This document shows positions 13,558 through 25,767 of a DNA stretch of 64,000 nucleotides, piece after piece (positions within the stretch are counted from its first letter, which is position 1; every line of letters starts with the position of its first letter). The translations under genes were made by a program, and so were the position numbers. This DNA is from Serilophus lunatus (lineage: Eukaryota; Chordata; Aves; Passeriformes; Eurylaimidae). Where the stretch lies: positions 300,638 through 364,637 of the forward strand of contig VXBA01001332.1 in assembly GCA_013399895.1 (NCBI GenBank), read 5' to 3'. A model generated the notes under the pieces. It did not search any database. It was given only the letters and a program-made list of their open reading frames with translations, and was not told the DNA's origin.

Positions 13558-15519
13558 AGGCTGGCCATGGCTGCCAGTCCCACGGCCCCAGGCAGACGGT
13601 GGGGGAAGTGATGTGCTCTGATAGGAGCAGGAGCTGGAGCTGGCTGGCAGCAACAGAGAGCCTTGCTTTACACAGGTTTTAGCAAGGACTAATTCCCCTT
13701 ACATCAAGCATTTACTAGTAGCAAAAGAGGACAAAAAATGAACAGACAAACACCACACTCTGCAAAATAGGTATATTTTTAAAATTTGAACCAAATAGAA
13801 TTTGCATTTATTGCATGAATCACATGCAGGTGAATACTATAAAAATACCTGTGTAGCTTTTATATATAATTTATAAATTCTTTGTAGCATAAAATAGATG
13901 TGAATCGGAACAGAAATTCTACACATAAAGCTCCATGAATGTCCCTGTCATACTGTCCCTTTCTTGGGACTCATTCCGCTCCCCAACTTAAACATTCAGC
14001 GGACTGCCAAGTTTTTTCCCAGTTTTAGTCTCATCCACTGTGATGTGGCCCCTCCACAGGGCTCCAGCTCTGTGCTGCAGCTGTACATCACACAGCACTT
14101 TTAACACAAGGGGGTTTCAAGGTGTTTTAAAGCTTGGTGGCAGCACTTCTGTGTTGTGTAGGAGGGAGAGAGGCTGAGCACAGAATCCCATGGCTTTGGT
14201 AGCCCAAGTCCCATGCTAACCCAAATGAGCATGCACATGTAAAGTCCACACAACCCAATATAAAACAGTTTATCCACAGCCTGGGCAAATCTAGAGATGG
14301 TAAAAATTGCTGCCTGCACTTCTTCTGAAGGCTGCCAAACTCGGTTTAAAGGGGCACAGCCCTTTCATGTGCATGCCTCCCACTCCTCAGACAGAACTCG
14401 CAGGGATGGTTTTGGAACTTAAACCAACTATGTCTAAGCAGTCAAACGATGGCAAAGCATCTCTTTTACATTCTTCAGGTTCATTTTTCTTGCAGCCAGG
14501 AAGACAAGAGTACATGGTTAAAAAGCTGGCTCTCACTGTACATTCTGCCAGGAAAGGCACGGGGGCCATGCTTGAAGCTCTGCAGCGATAGCATGGTACA
14601 TTTTTCTAGCCAAGCAGACCATATTCACTGCTGTATTTCTTGACAGCTCATTGGTCCAACAGCTGATATATACTTTTTTAAATAAGCAGCCTGAGTTACA
14701 GGGAGAACCCTCCTATGAACACTCCTAACCTGCTATTCTACAAATGTACATACAGTATTGCAGGATGCATGGAAGACCAATTGTAATGCTATGCAGCACC
14801 AGAAAATGATGGCATTTTACATCACTACATGTTGCAGTCACCAAAATCACTACTCAGCTCCTTCCACAATGCAGTTTACAGACACTACTTGTCATCTCTG
14901 CACAACAGAAAGAACTTTTGCCTGTCCTTTAGTCAGGGAAGCTAAATCTGGCTTAAACAGTTTGAACACAAACTTCAATGTTGTGGTAATAACTCTACTT
15001 AGTTGTATGTAGGAAAAGGATCTTTTAGTGGAGGCTTTCTTTTTAATAGTCATAATAAATTTGTCACAAATCACTTAAAATGCTTTGTGCTAGATTTTCC
15101 TTCTGTTTTATGTTTTAAGGGGTTTATGAATTTTAATGGATAAAATCATCCACACAGAACTAGCCAAGTCTGGCAGTGCCATCAGAAGACACTATGACTT
15201 CTGCCCAGTGACAGCAATTGACTCTTGGCTGGCTGCCTCTTCCCCACACCACCAGCCACTTAGTCCTGCATGCCCCAAACCTGAGCTCTTCCTTGGCTTG
15301 CTCTACTGCTTCAACAGGAGCAGGCTCACAGCAGGGCAGGCACAAGCACAGCCACACTCCCCAGACCCCAAATCCCACAGCAAACCGGCCACTGCTGCCA
15401 CTTTGGCAGGGATTTTGGCTTTAGCAACCTGGGCCAAGAGTCTCTAGTTATGGGACACAGTGGACTCAGTGACTTCTAACCCAAAGTTATCTGTGCACAG
15501 CAATTCCCATGACACCCAG

Positions 15520-15524
15520 CCAGT
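15520..15524. repeat. Target-site duplication CCAGT, left copy
   Basis: The five bases directly before the LTR 5' TG are CCAGT, identical to the five after its terminal CA. Confidence 0.8.
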
Positions 15525-16532
15525 TGGTGTTTTTGTGTGGCAAGGCCACGGTAGCGAGGGGCTACAAGTATGGCTTCTCCAAGAAGGTGCCAAAAGCTTC
15601 TGCTTTGTCTAACACAACCAATGCCAGATGGCTCCAAGACAGATCTGCTGCTGGACAAGGCTGAACCCATCAGCAACAGTGGCAGCACCTCTGGGATAAC
15701 ATAGTTAAGAAGCGGGGGAAAAAACCTGTGCAACTGCAGCCAGGGAGAGGATGAAGATATGGTTGAGGAACAACTATGCAGACATGAAGATCACTGAATA
15801 AGGAGGAGTAAGAGGTGCTGTGGGTGCTAGAGCAGAGATTTCCCTGCAACCAGCCCATGGTGCAGCCTGGGGTGAGGCAGCTCTCCCCCTGCAGCCTATG
15901 GAGGTCCACGGGGTAGTACAGACCCACCTGTAACTTGTGGAGGATGTCACAAGGGAGCAGGGGGATACCCTAATGAGAGGGATGCCTTGTGGAAAGCCCA
16001 CACTGGAGCAGGCTTCTGGCAGAACTTGCGACCCCATAGGGGATCTGTGCTGGAGCAGCTAATGAAGAACTGTAGCCAATGGGAAGGATTAACATTGGAG
16101 AAGTTTTTGGAGACCTGACTTATTCGAGAGGAACACTATGAGTAGAGGAGTGTGAGGAGTCCCACTGCTGAGGAGGAAGGAGCAGCAGAAACAACATGAA
16201 AAACTGACTATAACCTCCAGTCCCCCTGCCCCTGTGATGGTGTGTGAGTGGAGGTAGCGAATTTGGGAGTGAATTTGAGCTTAGGAAGAAGGGAGGGGTA
16301 GGTGTATGGTGTTTTTAATATTTGGTTTTATTTCTCATTATCCTACTCTGATTAATTTGGTAATAAATTAAACTAATTTCCCCAAGTCGAGTCTGTGACA
16401 GTGATTGCTGAATGATCTCTCTCTGTCTTTAACCCATGATCCTCTAATATTTCCTCTCCCCTGTCCAGCTGAGGAGGGGAGTATAGAGCAGCTTTGGTGA
16501 GCACCTGGCAGTCAGCCAGTCAGCCCACCACA
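15525..16532 (+). mobile_element. Solo LTR of an avian endogenous retrovirus (ERVL-like)
   Basis: A 1008-bp element begins TGGTGT, ends CCACCACA, and is flanked by the same 5-bp word CCAGT at 15520-15524 and 16533-16537, a target-site duplication. A 5-bp duplication fits ERVL-type integration. Seen inside: a U3 with a weak TATA-like box (catagttaagaag, about 15700), a long GC-rich middle with repeated ctggagcag units, a T-rich stretch tttggttttatttctcatt, a poly(A) signal AATAAA at 16362-16367 and a U5 of about 150 bases ending near gcacctggcagtcagccag. I recognise these blocks as an LTR family common in bird genomes; the family name is not certain. There is no internal region, so it is the product of LTR-LTR recombination. 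It is diverged from the family as I remember it, which implies an older insertion. Confidence 0.88.
16327..16332 (-). terminator. SGPP2: Candidate SGPP2 poly(A) signal inside the LTR (antisense)
   Basis: On the - strand an AATAAA lies 308 bases past the SGPP2 stop. It is the reverse of tttatttctc in the LTR. I found no AATAAA between the stop and the LTR boundary, so this is the first canonical signal the SGPP2 transcript meets. Whether it is used is not shown by the sequence, and the real end may lie further left. Confidence 0.4.
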
Positions 16533-16537
16533 CCAGT
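16533..16537. repeat. Target-site duplication CCAGT, right copy
   Basis: The five bases directly after the LTR terminal CA are CCAGT, matching the left flank exactly and fixing the LTR ends. Confidence 0.8.
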
Positions 16538-16639
16538 GCAGAAAGGCACAAAACACTTTTTGGTCAAGTTACCAGCCTTGATTGAGTTATCACGTCTCTG
16601 AAGTGGTGGTGCTGTCACTTGGTAAGGAAGGTGCTGCGT

Positions 16640-17182
16640 TCACTTCAGTCCTAGCAGCTCGTGCAGCAGCGGCACAATCACGGTAGCAGTGAAGCCAACT
16701 GAGGAGTACGTTATAAACTTGTACGGCACCTCAACTTCCAGTCGTCTCCGGGCTTCCAGGTCACCAATGGGAAACTTGTACTGATAACCCAGCACACCAA
16801 GGACCACGCTCTTCATGAGCCAGCGCGTCAGTAGAACAACTAATATTCCTACGAAGAACCTGGCTAGCACAATCACCATTGTACTGGTGACCAGGGGAAA
16901 TCCTGGCTGAAAACTGTTGCTGGTGTGGGCTGGTGCAGGGTACTGGTTGTTTAACCAAAATCCCAGAGTTGCTCCAGCTGCTGCTCCTAAGATAGTAGTG
17001 GTGTCTCCCCTGGTAGGGCTGTAATAGTCTAGTTTGGGGTAGTTGTAACATAAGACAAGAGGCACAACTATGGAAAGCGGTGGGCAGAAGGGACTAGTTA
17101 ACAGCAAGTGATCTATCACGTCCCACGCAGGATACAAGAGCATGAGCAGCACAGCCGAAATCAGTGCTCCACCGATTACATC
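16640..17182 (-). CDS. SGPP2: SGPP2 exon 5 (last coding exon): sphingosine-1-phosphate phosphatase 2
   Basis: This exon gives 180 codons plus stop, from acceptor tttcgttgcag (- strand) to the stop at 16640. The first residue, Asp, completes the third lipid-phosphatase motif begun in exon 4 (SRLYTGMHTVL followed by D). The product is a multi-pass endoplasmic reticulum enzyme that removes phosphate from sphingosine-1-phosphate to give sphingosine. Several hydrophobic spans are visible: around ALISAVLLMLLYP, SIVVPLVLCY, ILGAAAGATLGFWL, VIVLARFFVGILVVLLT and a last one ending VPLLHELLGLK. The conserved DYYSPTRGDTTTI and ARRRLEVEVPYKF blocks match vertebrate SGPP2 as I recall it. No frameshift or internal stop is seen. 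The reading frame upstream of the acceptor stays open for 38 codons to a Met but this is intron. Confidence 0.95.
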   Translation of the reverse strand, partial: DVIGGALISAVLLMLLYPAWDVIDHLLLTSPFCPPLSIVVPLVLCYNYPKLDYYSPTRGDTTTILGAAAGATLGFWLNNQYPAPAHTSNSFQPGFPLVTSTMVIVLARFFVGILVVLLTRWLMKSVVLGVLGYQYKFPIGDLEARRRLEVEVPYKFITYSSVGFTATVIVPLLHELLGLK

Positions 17183-20100
17183 CTGCAACGAAATCATGTT
17201 TAAGAACTTTGTGATACTTGGAAAGTAAACCAGATATTTGGGTGATGATAAAAGACTGGTATCTGCATTGGTGGGTGTCCAGCAGTGAAGGAACACCCTG
17301 AACTCATAGTGATGGCACTACCCACATGAACATGGAAAATGTGAACCTTATGCTAAACAAAACCCAATAATCCACGACCCCCACCTTATACATATGTATG
17401 TATCTGCAGACATATATTTTTCCCCTGAACAAGTGAGATTCTTCCCTTCATCTGCTCTAATGTTTTAAGGGCACTCTCAACCTATGATCTCAATGAAAAA
17501 GACACATGCACAGCTGCATCTCGAGGACAACTTTGCAGTAAGCTCCCTTCACACAAACCCTTCCCCTCCAGTTATCCTACAAGCAATTTCATCACATCAA
17601 TAGAATCATCATTTGCTTGCTTTGCATAAATGGGAAGATGCTGTCCTTTGTCAGAGACAAGCTCCCGTTCCCAGTAACACAGGCTCCAGGGACGAAAAGC
17701 GCAGAGCTGTGGGACATGATGTGTGTGCCATGAATTCTGCCAGCTGTAGCAAGAGGCAGGCACTGCCGGGCAGGAATACAGCAAGGAGAACTTTGTAGCT
17801 CAAGCCTCTGAAATCCAGCTTTCAGTACAGTGCCTGAAGCAAGCGCACAGTTAAACCCTAATTTATTAACAGAGGCAAATAAAGTGTTTCGAGAACTTGA
17901 TTGTTGTCAACCACAAAGCTGGGGAAGGAGACAGGAGGTAACCTCTAACAAAAGCCAGGTAAAAAGCAATAAAGTTTCCCTGCCCTACTCTCCCAGCACC
18001 ATGCAGAGTTAGTACTTTAGCTACAAAATGCACTGCAAAAGCTGAAGTTAGTCACAGATAGAAATGTTCTCTTCTCAAGGTTATGTATTTTTCACTGAGT
18101 TATGACAGTTGATGACGACCATGCTTGGTCACAGCCTGAAAATGAATTATTTATGTGAACTTCACTTACACTTAGGCAGAAATGAGGGGACTTTTTCACA
18201 ACAGGTATATTTAATATGTTCTGGTAAAGCATTACCCCAGTATGGCTGAACTTCAGCTGTTTACAACTTCCAGGCAATAGATTCACAGTACGTTTGGTTT
18301 TAAGCAACTCCTAGAGCCATTTTGCACATTCCTAATACAAATTTCCATTTACATTTATTCCCTCATCCAGAACATGAGGAAAGCCATGGAAATACACAAA
18401 GTTGTTCATCGACATCTAGTCGGTAAAATAACATTAGGTGTCAATATTTTACAATAATTCATCTTTTTATATAATTTTTTAGATTATACCTTTACACACA
18501 AAGCATGTTTTGGCCTAACACTAAGTAATTGCCTCAAGACAAAAGAGCTGGGGGCTGCTTCCACCGCTGAGGCTCAGAAATCCCATCCCCACTCTGTACC
18601 TCCATTTCTCACCCTGCTATTTTTCTACCTCAAATTGGAAGAAAAAGTCCTTCTACATAACCCTCTATTGGTGATCAAGGAGTAAATTCAAAAGCTGTTC
18701 ACATGCTTTTCTGTTCCAAATAAAGAGATGTAACCAAACATTAACATTCCCTAACAAAGGCTTTGCTCAGATTTACCCAGCTGACTCTAGCAGCTCCCAA
18801 CCTAACTGCAGACGGTTTCTTTTTACAAAGCTTATTATAGTTTTGTGAATTTTATTATCCTCCCATTCAGCCTCAGTACAGTAACACACCTCCTGTCATT
18901 TTCAAGCAGGACACAGATAACCAGTTCTCTCCTGTGGCTTATACCAGTGGTCTCCAAATTGGGTGCACAAGGCAACCCATTGGGCTAGGGGAAGAGCGTA
19001 CTTTTTGCACCACTAATAAGCAAAATAGAATGTATTTTTTAAAAGTAGTGCTTACTTTATCCTTATCTAACATTTTTAAAGTATATTTTGTGTATATGTA
19101 TCAATACAAGAGCACTTGTATACAATTCATGAGTAAAAAAATAAAATATATGAATAGGGGGTGTATGCTCAAGGTTTTTTTACTGAACAAAAAAGTTTGG
19201 AGGCTATTGGTTTATTCTGTTTTTTTTCCCCTCTATCCCTCAATATATGGGCTTCTCATTTTGGGAACTACTTACTGGAAGCTGATGGAGAACTCAAGAC
19301 ACACTCAGACACAGCCATCAGAAGTGTCTCCCTTCAGTCTTGGTGTGCATGGACAGGTTTGATTTTTTGAACACTCAGAGGAGGCTGGTGAGTTCCAGGT
19401 CAACACTTTCCAATGACATTTGTCAAAGCAGATTTAATTATTTCCTCCCTTGCCTGTTAGACTAAAGAGAAGATACGAAGAAGAGAGATAGCTCCTATTT
19501 TTGCATGAAAAACTACTGCTCTGGACTCTCCCTATGGTGCCCCCAGGAGTTTTTGCCGGGGGTGGAGCTGTCCTTAGCACTCCCAGGAAGCACATTCTTG
19601 CTTGTCCGCCTGTGTAAACAGATTAGCCTCTCGCCAAGCCCACAATTATAAAGGAATTTTTAAATAAGGGCAGGCATGAATTTTGCTCAAGGTGCAGTAC
19701 TACCAGCAAAGCCTAAAACCTCCTGCTCCCCTGCTGGGATGCTCCAGCTTCCTCAGCACAGACAAGTCCTTCACAGGCTCCATCTACCTCCCCAAAAGTC
19801 CCCTCCCACTGCCCTGGGGCTTGGCCCTGCTCCTGCACAGCCCCAAACATCTGCTCAAGGGAGGCCTAGCTCCCATCGAGTTTAACTGGAGAGCTGTCAG
19901 TTTGTTTTGCTACCCCAAGAACAGACCCAATGCTGCAGTAATTCATTTTGCTGTGCTGTGCTGCAGGTACATACAGAAAAATGACCGAGGCAAACACCTA
20001 GATAGATGCAGGTGATGCCTGGGATGCAGGACTGGGGGCTTCAGGATGCTCCCTGTCTGTCATCAGGGCCTGTCATCACTGCTGTCACTGCTGCCATTCT

Positions 20101-23100
20101 TGTACTGGACTGGCTTTGGGGTTTTTTCCACAGAGACACACAGCTCCATTTGGTTTAGGACTGAAAAAGCTTTCTGAAGGTGAGACACTCTTATGGTGTT
20201 CCCACTAAAGCTGCAGTTGAAATTGCAAATACTCACAAAATGCCCCCTGAGCATCAAAGCAGCACAAACCACAAGAGACAGTGGCACTCGAACATGTTCC
20301 CTGATATTGCCAATCAAAGCAAAAATAACACTTTTCCCTTTCTGTCTTGTACATGGTCACTATTTCCTGCGTTCTCTTCATGTTTTCATTTAGTGTGACA
20401 CACTACTCACTCTCCTAAAGGGAAATATCTAAGGGTTACTTTATTTCACCCCCCAAGAACTGTGATACCCTACACAGTGTGTAGAGTAACCTGAATACAT
20501 TGTTTACTAGCTTTAAAATATTTAAGATAATTTCAGGATTATATGGTAGTACTAAAAAACCTGAAATACAGCACAGCAAAGGAGCAGGGTGGAGGCTCCA
20601 GAACAACCCCTCCTGAGGAGGGTGTAATCAGAAATAAACAGATCAACACTGAATTGGTGTATCTCGGGGGGGGGGGAAACAACTGACTTTGTTTACAGAA
20701 ACAACTTTCAGGTTTCTTTTTGGTCATAAAAAGTGACCTTTTGGCTTCTCCCTGTACCTTGCCCATGATGTTGGCCAGCACAGAGCATTACTGCTTGTGG
20801 GCAGCTGTGATACCAGTGAGATTCTCACCACATCAGCTGTGGCTCTGGAGTGACTGTCTTCAGCAGCTGTGAGAAAAATCTGTGAGGAAAACCTGTAGAC
20901 AGCACTGAGGTAGGGACCAAAGATCGGGCCAATGTTTTAAGATGGAAAGAGATATTTTCAAAAATACAATTGTCTGGGAAAAATGGTAAACTCCCAGTCC
21001 TACTGTCTCCAATCGATTTTTGTTCCTAAAAAAATAACCCCTAAAAAGTTACAGAACTGCTTCTTCAAAATATGTCCAAATTTTTTCTTTGACCTTTCCG
21101 GTAACTCCAGATTCCCTCTTTGCCAGGTCCTTAGACTACATCATTTAAGATCTAAAAAAAAGACCCCGCCTTTCTTCTGCTTCTCCACACGCGCAGGATG
21201 TTCTAGTGTTGAGGTAATGAAAGTGGGTTGTTGTAACTAAATTACCTCTCAGCAGTGTGAGTGCATTGCTGCCACCCCATTCTCTGGCTGGGTTGATGCT
21301 CCGTTGGTAACAGCCCAGGCAACGGGTGTTTATTCCCTTTTCCTTAAGCATAGTATTCATTCTGGTACAGCTATAATGATGTAGATAGCCCTCATACCAG
21401 CTCACTGCCTCTCTTCTGCTTGCATGACTGTTTCCTGATTCAAAAGCAAGGCCAGCAGTGCTGAAATACGGACTGGTTTGCAGAGCTGAGACTACAGAAG
21501 ACAAATTTCCACACTGGAGCTCCAGCTGCAGCAAAGCACAATGCAACCTGCTTATCACTCGTCCTCTGCTTCCTCCAACAGGAGGAAGTTAAGTTATACT
21601 GAGTTGGTGGATATACATTACCATTCATTTACTTTATGAAAATACTATGATCGCTTAATACATAATTATACCCTTTCCATTAAGAACTCAGTTAAAAATC
21701 CAGAGGTTCTTTGAGCTGATGGCTTGGCTGAGTGACTGCTGTGCCTCCACCCTGGGGCATCACACACAGTTCAGGGTGGGGGCCATCCCTCAACATGTGG
21801 AAAGGGCTCTGAAGTGCGCTTCTTCCCCCAGAGAACCAGTCACTGCAGGTGGGACACCAGGATCAGTCCCTGTGGGTGGCATGCTGCTGCAGAGAGAGGG
21901 GTTGCATGTGGGCAGCTCTGCTCACTGGACCTGTCACCAGCTCCAGCCCCACCACAGCACACATGGGATGAAGGCCCCAGGAAAGTATGTTTGGCCTTTT
22001 GAAAAGCAGCCTTGCTCATACTTCTACTAAGAAGGGGTTTTTTTTCTTTTAAAGCCCTTTTTTATCATACCAAAAGCACAAAGAACTTCTTCTTTATCCT
22101 AAAATCCATCTAAATTTAGAGGGGTCTTTCATTATGATGGACCAGCAAGAGAAGTATGCAAAGAATTTTTACTGATTGACTTAAGGTCACTGGCCAAGAA
22201 AGGGTGTCTCCAGCTTCGATTAAGACATTGTTTTGATCCACTAGGCCTGAAAGGGTAGGTCAAGCTATATTTTATAGCTAACCCTAATTTCATAAGAGCT
22301 CCCTTTCTTACAGTCACCAAGTCTCATTACAAACATAATTATTACCCAGTAAAAAAGATTCAATTATATGCAAACAACAATGCATATCAAACTCCTGCAG
22401 GGAAGAAGCTAGGAGTTTTTATCCGTACTTGGGACGCAGGACCACTGTATATAACAGATAAATGAATAATGTTTCCCCTCATCAGAAGGGAACCAGCTAC
22501 TGTGTTACCACAGGTACACTGAAATCTCTACCTAAAGCAAAAGTGATGTCTTTAAGTGACTGTGCTCAACAAGTCTATCATCTAAAGTCAGAGATAATAT
22601 TATTTTTGGAAAAAGTGTTTGTACATCTCAGTCCTTTAAGAAATTTCCTTCCAGCTGAAGAAACTTGTCATAATATTTTTATAAGTGCCCTGTCCCTGTA
22701 CGGTAACAGAAGACCTGCTGTCCCCCAGGCCCACAAGGGCAGCTCACTTGCCATGGTTTACCCTTGTGACTCACTGACCTGCTATTCCTTCTCTGACACT
22801 CCCAGGCTACACCAGCCTGCAGTATTTTCTCGCTGAAAACAGTGATACTGTTGCACAAAAGGCTTAGCTAAGGAGCAGCATCTCTTGCCCAAGTGCATTC
22901 CTCGCAATTAAAATTTCAAAATAGAGAACTACAACTGAGATGCCACCCCGACCTCACCCGGCTCCTCAGCCCCCGCACACAGCTGCCCCTCAAGTGCTAT
23001 AAACCATCGCCCTGTGAACTCAAACAGCAGTAGCCTGAGGGATTCCTCACAGCTCCTTTCAACGCACAGCCCGAAATTCAGTGGCACAGCTCCTCTACTC

Positions 23101-23216
23101 CTGTGGTGGCACGGCCAAGGCAGGGCACACATCTCTGAAGAGTGGGAGATGGGAATCGCTGTAGGAAAGCAGAACTGGCGGCACAATCAGCCCCGGGGGG
23201 TGCAGGACATCCTTAC
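17183..23216 (-). other. SGPP2: SGPP2 intron 4
   Basis: A phase-0 intron with donor CCTG|gtaagg (- strand, at 23217/23216) and acceptor gttgcag at 17183 onward. It contains the hAT-type MITE at 18945-19209 and a run of ten or more G at about 20666. Nothing else is recognisable; the open frames on both strands look like chance. Confidence 0.85.
18945..19209. mobile_element. Old hAT-type MITE (non-autonomous DNA transposon)
   Basis: The 265-bp element opens with CAGTGGTCTCCAAATTGGG, the style of hAT/Charlie terminal repeats, and closes with TTTGGAGGCTATTG, which as reverse complement matches the opening over most of 14-15 bases. The 8-bp flanks are GCTTATAC (18937-18944) and GTTTATTC (19210-19217), equal at 6 of 8 positions, as expected for a decayed hAT 8-bp duplication. 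The interior is AT-rich with no transposase. A 142-codon open frame that runs across it is chance. Confidence 0.65.
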
Positions 23217-23306
23217 CAGGACTGTGTGCATCCCCGTGTAGAGCCTGCTGAGACACACCAGGGTGGAAAACACAAATGCTGCTACCAGCCCGAGTTCAAA
23301 TGGATA
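23217..23306 (-). CDS. SGPP2: SGPP2 exon 4
   Basis: A 90-base, 30-codon exon in phase 0 at both ends, bounded by acceptor ttttttacag and donor CCTG|gtaagg on the - strand. It reads YPFELGLVAAFVFSTLV and then CLSRLYTGMHTVL. It holds one membrane span and the C3 motif of the lipid phosphate phosphatase family, SRxxxxxH, including the Arg and the His thought to act as nucleophile in the family. The Asp that pairs with that His is the first residue of exon 5. Confidence 0.95.
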
Positions 23307-25587
23307 CTGTAAAAAACGGAAAAAGAAAGAGAACAGAACCATTATACCAAGCAGCTGGACTGACATAAGCATCTCCTGCTGGGAAGTGGCTCCTCAGCTG
23401 TACTTTCCCAAAGAGATTAATGTGACTTGAGATGAAAGTTCCTATCAGACAATGTGCAATCCTGCTACAAGGTAATTTCATTACCTGTGGTGCCCACTTT
23501 TGCAAAAATCTAGTCTCGGTATGGGGAAGCCTGGGAAACAGATGGTATTTGCAGAGTTGTTTCCTACAATATCTACCTGCAAAATCCATGTTAATGCTAA
23601 AGACTTTATGGAAAAAGGCACAGCATGCTGTACAAGTGATGCCCAAGGTTGCACTGCAGCATCAGCTCAGCTGAGGAAATTGTGAGAGCCCCAGAGCTTG
23701 AGCAGAAGTGTGATCAATAGCCCTAAAGCAGTGGGCTGAGGGGAGAAAATCAATGTCTGGGCTGAAATCACAATCCAGCCATTAGAGCAGTCAGGTCTGC
23801 TCTTCCCTGTGACACTTAAAGGTCTAATCATCTTCTTATGAAGCTGTTTTTGCTTAATTCCCTCTCTGAGTTGCCTACAAACAAGGAAAAAAATGTTTAA
23901 ATAAACCAACAAAACAAAAACCAATCCCTATATTTGGTAAAGAATAAGTTTAACATATTAGCCCTTAATCCACTCATTCGAATCCTGAAATCGAGTGGGC
24001 TGCTGTGTTCCTTTCAGTCCATAAAGGAGACTTTTCTGTAAAAACCCAAAATGTAGATAAATGAAATGAAGTCACCCAATTTGACACACAGTCTCCATCT
24101 TCTGCCAACCTATCAGGGTGGCCACAGGATAGCACAAAAATGCTTCTGTGGAAACTAAGCACAACAACCCTCTTCAGACCCTTTCACCTGACATGCTCCA
24201 CCTCACAAATAGAGAGCCCAGACCCAGCTGCAGGTGTCTCTCCCAGTTCATAAACCATTATTTTTCCTCACTTCTCTAAGCTCTTGAAGGATTTACACCC
24301 ACTTTACTCTCCTCAGCAGGCAGCCTGGGAGCAAGTCCAGATCAGTAATTGATAATTAGGACAGCTTGAGAAGATAACAGCATAATGTTCTGGAAGATTT
24401 TTCTGTCCTAATAGAGGTAATGAAATCATTTAATTATTTGACAGCAGTTTTATTGTTTCACAGCAGCTTCCAAGAAGCACAAGGCAGCCTGTGAAGAGCT
24501 GTGTGTCCCACTGGTCACATGCCAATTAAGGAGGAGGAGAAGGTGCAGCTGACCTGGTTTTCCTGGTAGCTATGACAGATAGGATGGACTTGGCCTCCCA
24601 GGGCTCTCCATCCCTGTCCCCATCCCGCTGCCGAGCTGCTCCGAACAGTTACCACACAGTGACCGAGGAGCAGGAGGCAGCACAGGTTCAGGCACAACTG
24701 AGCTGCCCAGTTGTCCCTGTGGAGCTGTGAACAGGAACTTTTGTCCCTGCACAGGGCTGGCACAGCAGGAGGGACACCCAGAGACCCTGTGACAGTGAAA
24801 CTCCCCCCAGCTGTACTGTAAGCTCTCTTGGTTACATAGGCTTAGTTTTAAAAACCACTCGAGAGGGCTGAGAAACACTTAAACACAATGCAGCCAGGAA
24901 GTTATTATTGCTAGAGTATAGGAAATGCATGCTTGGATTCACAAAATGGACAAAAATAATCATCGTGGAGACATGAGTTTCCAGGAAATAAACCTTTTAG
25001 AAAGATAATGAGGGAAAATAATGATGAGACTTCCCCAAGAAGCCTACATCTCCAGTGCAGTGAAATTGCTCTTACTTGTCTGACAAACAAGCTCTCAAAG
25101 CATGATGCATGCTGTCAGTCTAACACGGGTTAGAGCCAGAGGATTTACAAGGATGCTTTTCCTTTCATACAGAAACCAGATGACACAGAACTCCTTTGGT
25201 TCCCTGGGAGCTGGCATGTCCCAGTGTGCAGCACTGACTTGATGGGCATGGGTGAGCACAAAACACTGGCACTGAACAACTTCCCTCCATGGGTCACCCC
25301 ACACGAGAAAACACAATCAACACAGTGAACCCACCAAGTCACAGCAGGGCAGTGCAGCCTGCCAGCAGCTCTGAGAGGGAAGATTCTACTAAATTTCTTT
25401 TTCTGTCTATCATCTGCCAGCTACAGGTAACCACAGGGAAGAGTACATGTCTGTGAAAAGAAATACAGAGCTCCTCTGGAAGTGTCAACAGCTTTGGATT
25501 TGCTAGCTTTATGTAGCTTGCTGGAAGCAGACACACGCTTTTTTAAAATAAAAAAAATAATATTGTTTTCTTATCGTACCCCCCTAC
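23307..25587 (-). other. SGPP2: SGPP2 intron 3
   Basis: A phase-0 intron of 2281 bases from donor TACAAG|gtaggg to acceptor ttttttacag. I see no repeat family or conserved feature in it. Confidence 0.9.
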
Positions 25588-25767
25588 CTTGTATTGGTTC
25601 ATGGTTGCAATGAAAAAGGAGAAGGAGATGGCTGTAGCTGCCATGGCGTGGGTGGATGGCATCCCATACTCTGCATTCGTCCTCATTTCCAGCTTGACGA
25701 CAGGTGGTGAGAGGGGCCGAGGCCATTTCAGGATGTCCTTGGAGACCTGGCCTATGTACATCACTAT
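25588..25767 (-). CDS. SGPP2: SGPP2 exon 3 (catalytic motifs C1 and C2)
   Basis: A 180-base, 60-codon exon in phase 0 at both ends: acceptor cctgtccccag, donor TACAAG|gtaggg on the - strand. It begins IVMYIGQVSKDILKWPRP, giving the C1 motif K-x6-RP (KDILKWPRP), and continues to AEYGMPSTHAMAATA, giving the C2 motif PSTH in place of the PSGH of many family members, as is usual in sphingosine-1-phosphate phosphatases. These residues bind the phosphate and donate the proton. The segment SFSFFIATMNQYK starts the next membrane span. The match to vertebrate SGPP2 is close throughout. Confidence 0.96.

Larger units (their letters stand above)
10546..15524. other. Intergenic interval between convergent FARSB and SGPP2
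   Basis: Roughly 5 kb between the FARSB end and the LTR next to SGPP2. I see no spliced coding pattern and no recognisable transposon apart from a short 8-bp tandem repeat at 13526. The several open frames of 60 to 100 codons overlap one another on both strands and look like chance. Part of it (for example the AT-rich stretch near 13.75-13.9 kb with TTTATT at 13807-13812) could belong to a long SGPP2 3' UTR. Confidence 0.6.

Noticed and set aside
18934..19362. 142-codon + strand open frame
   Set aside because: It spans a hAT-type MITE and its flanks, is Tyr/Phe/Lys-rich because of AT-rich DNA, and has no family motif.
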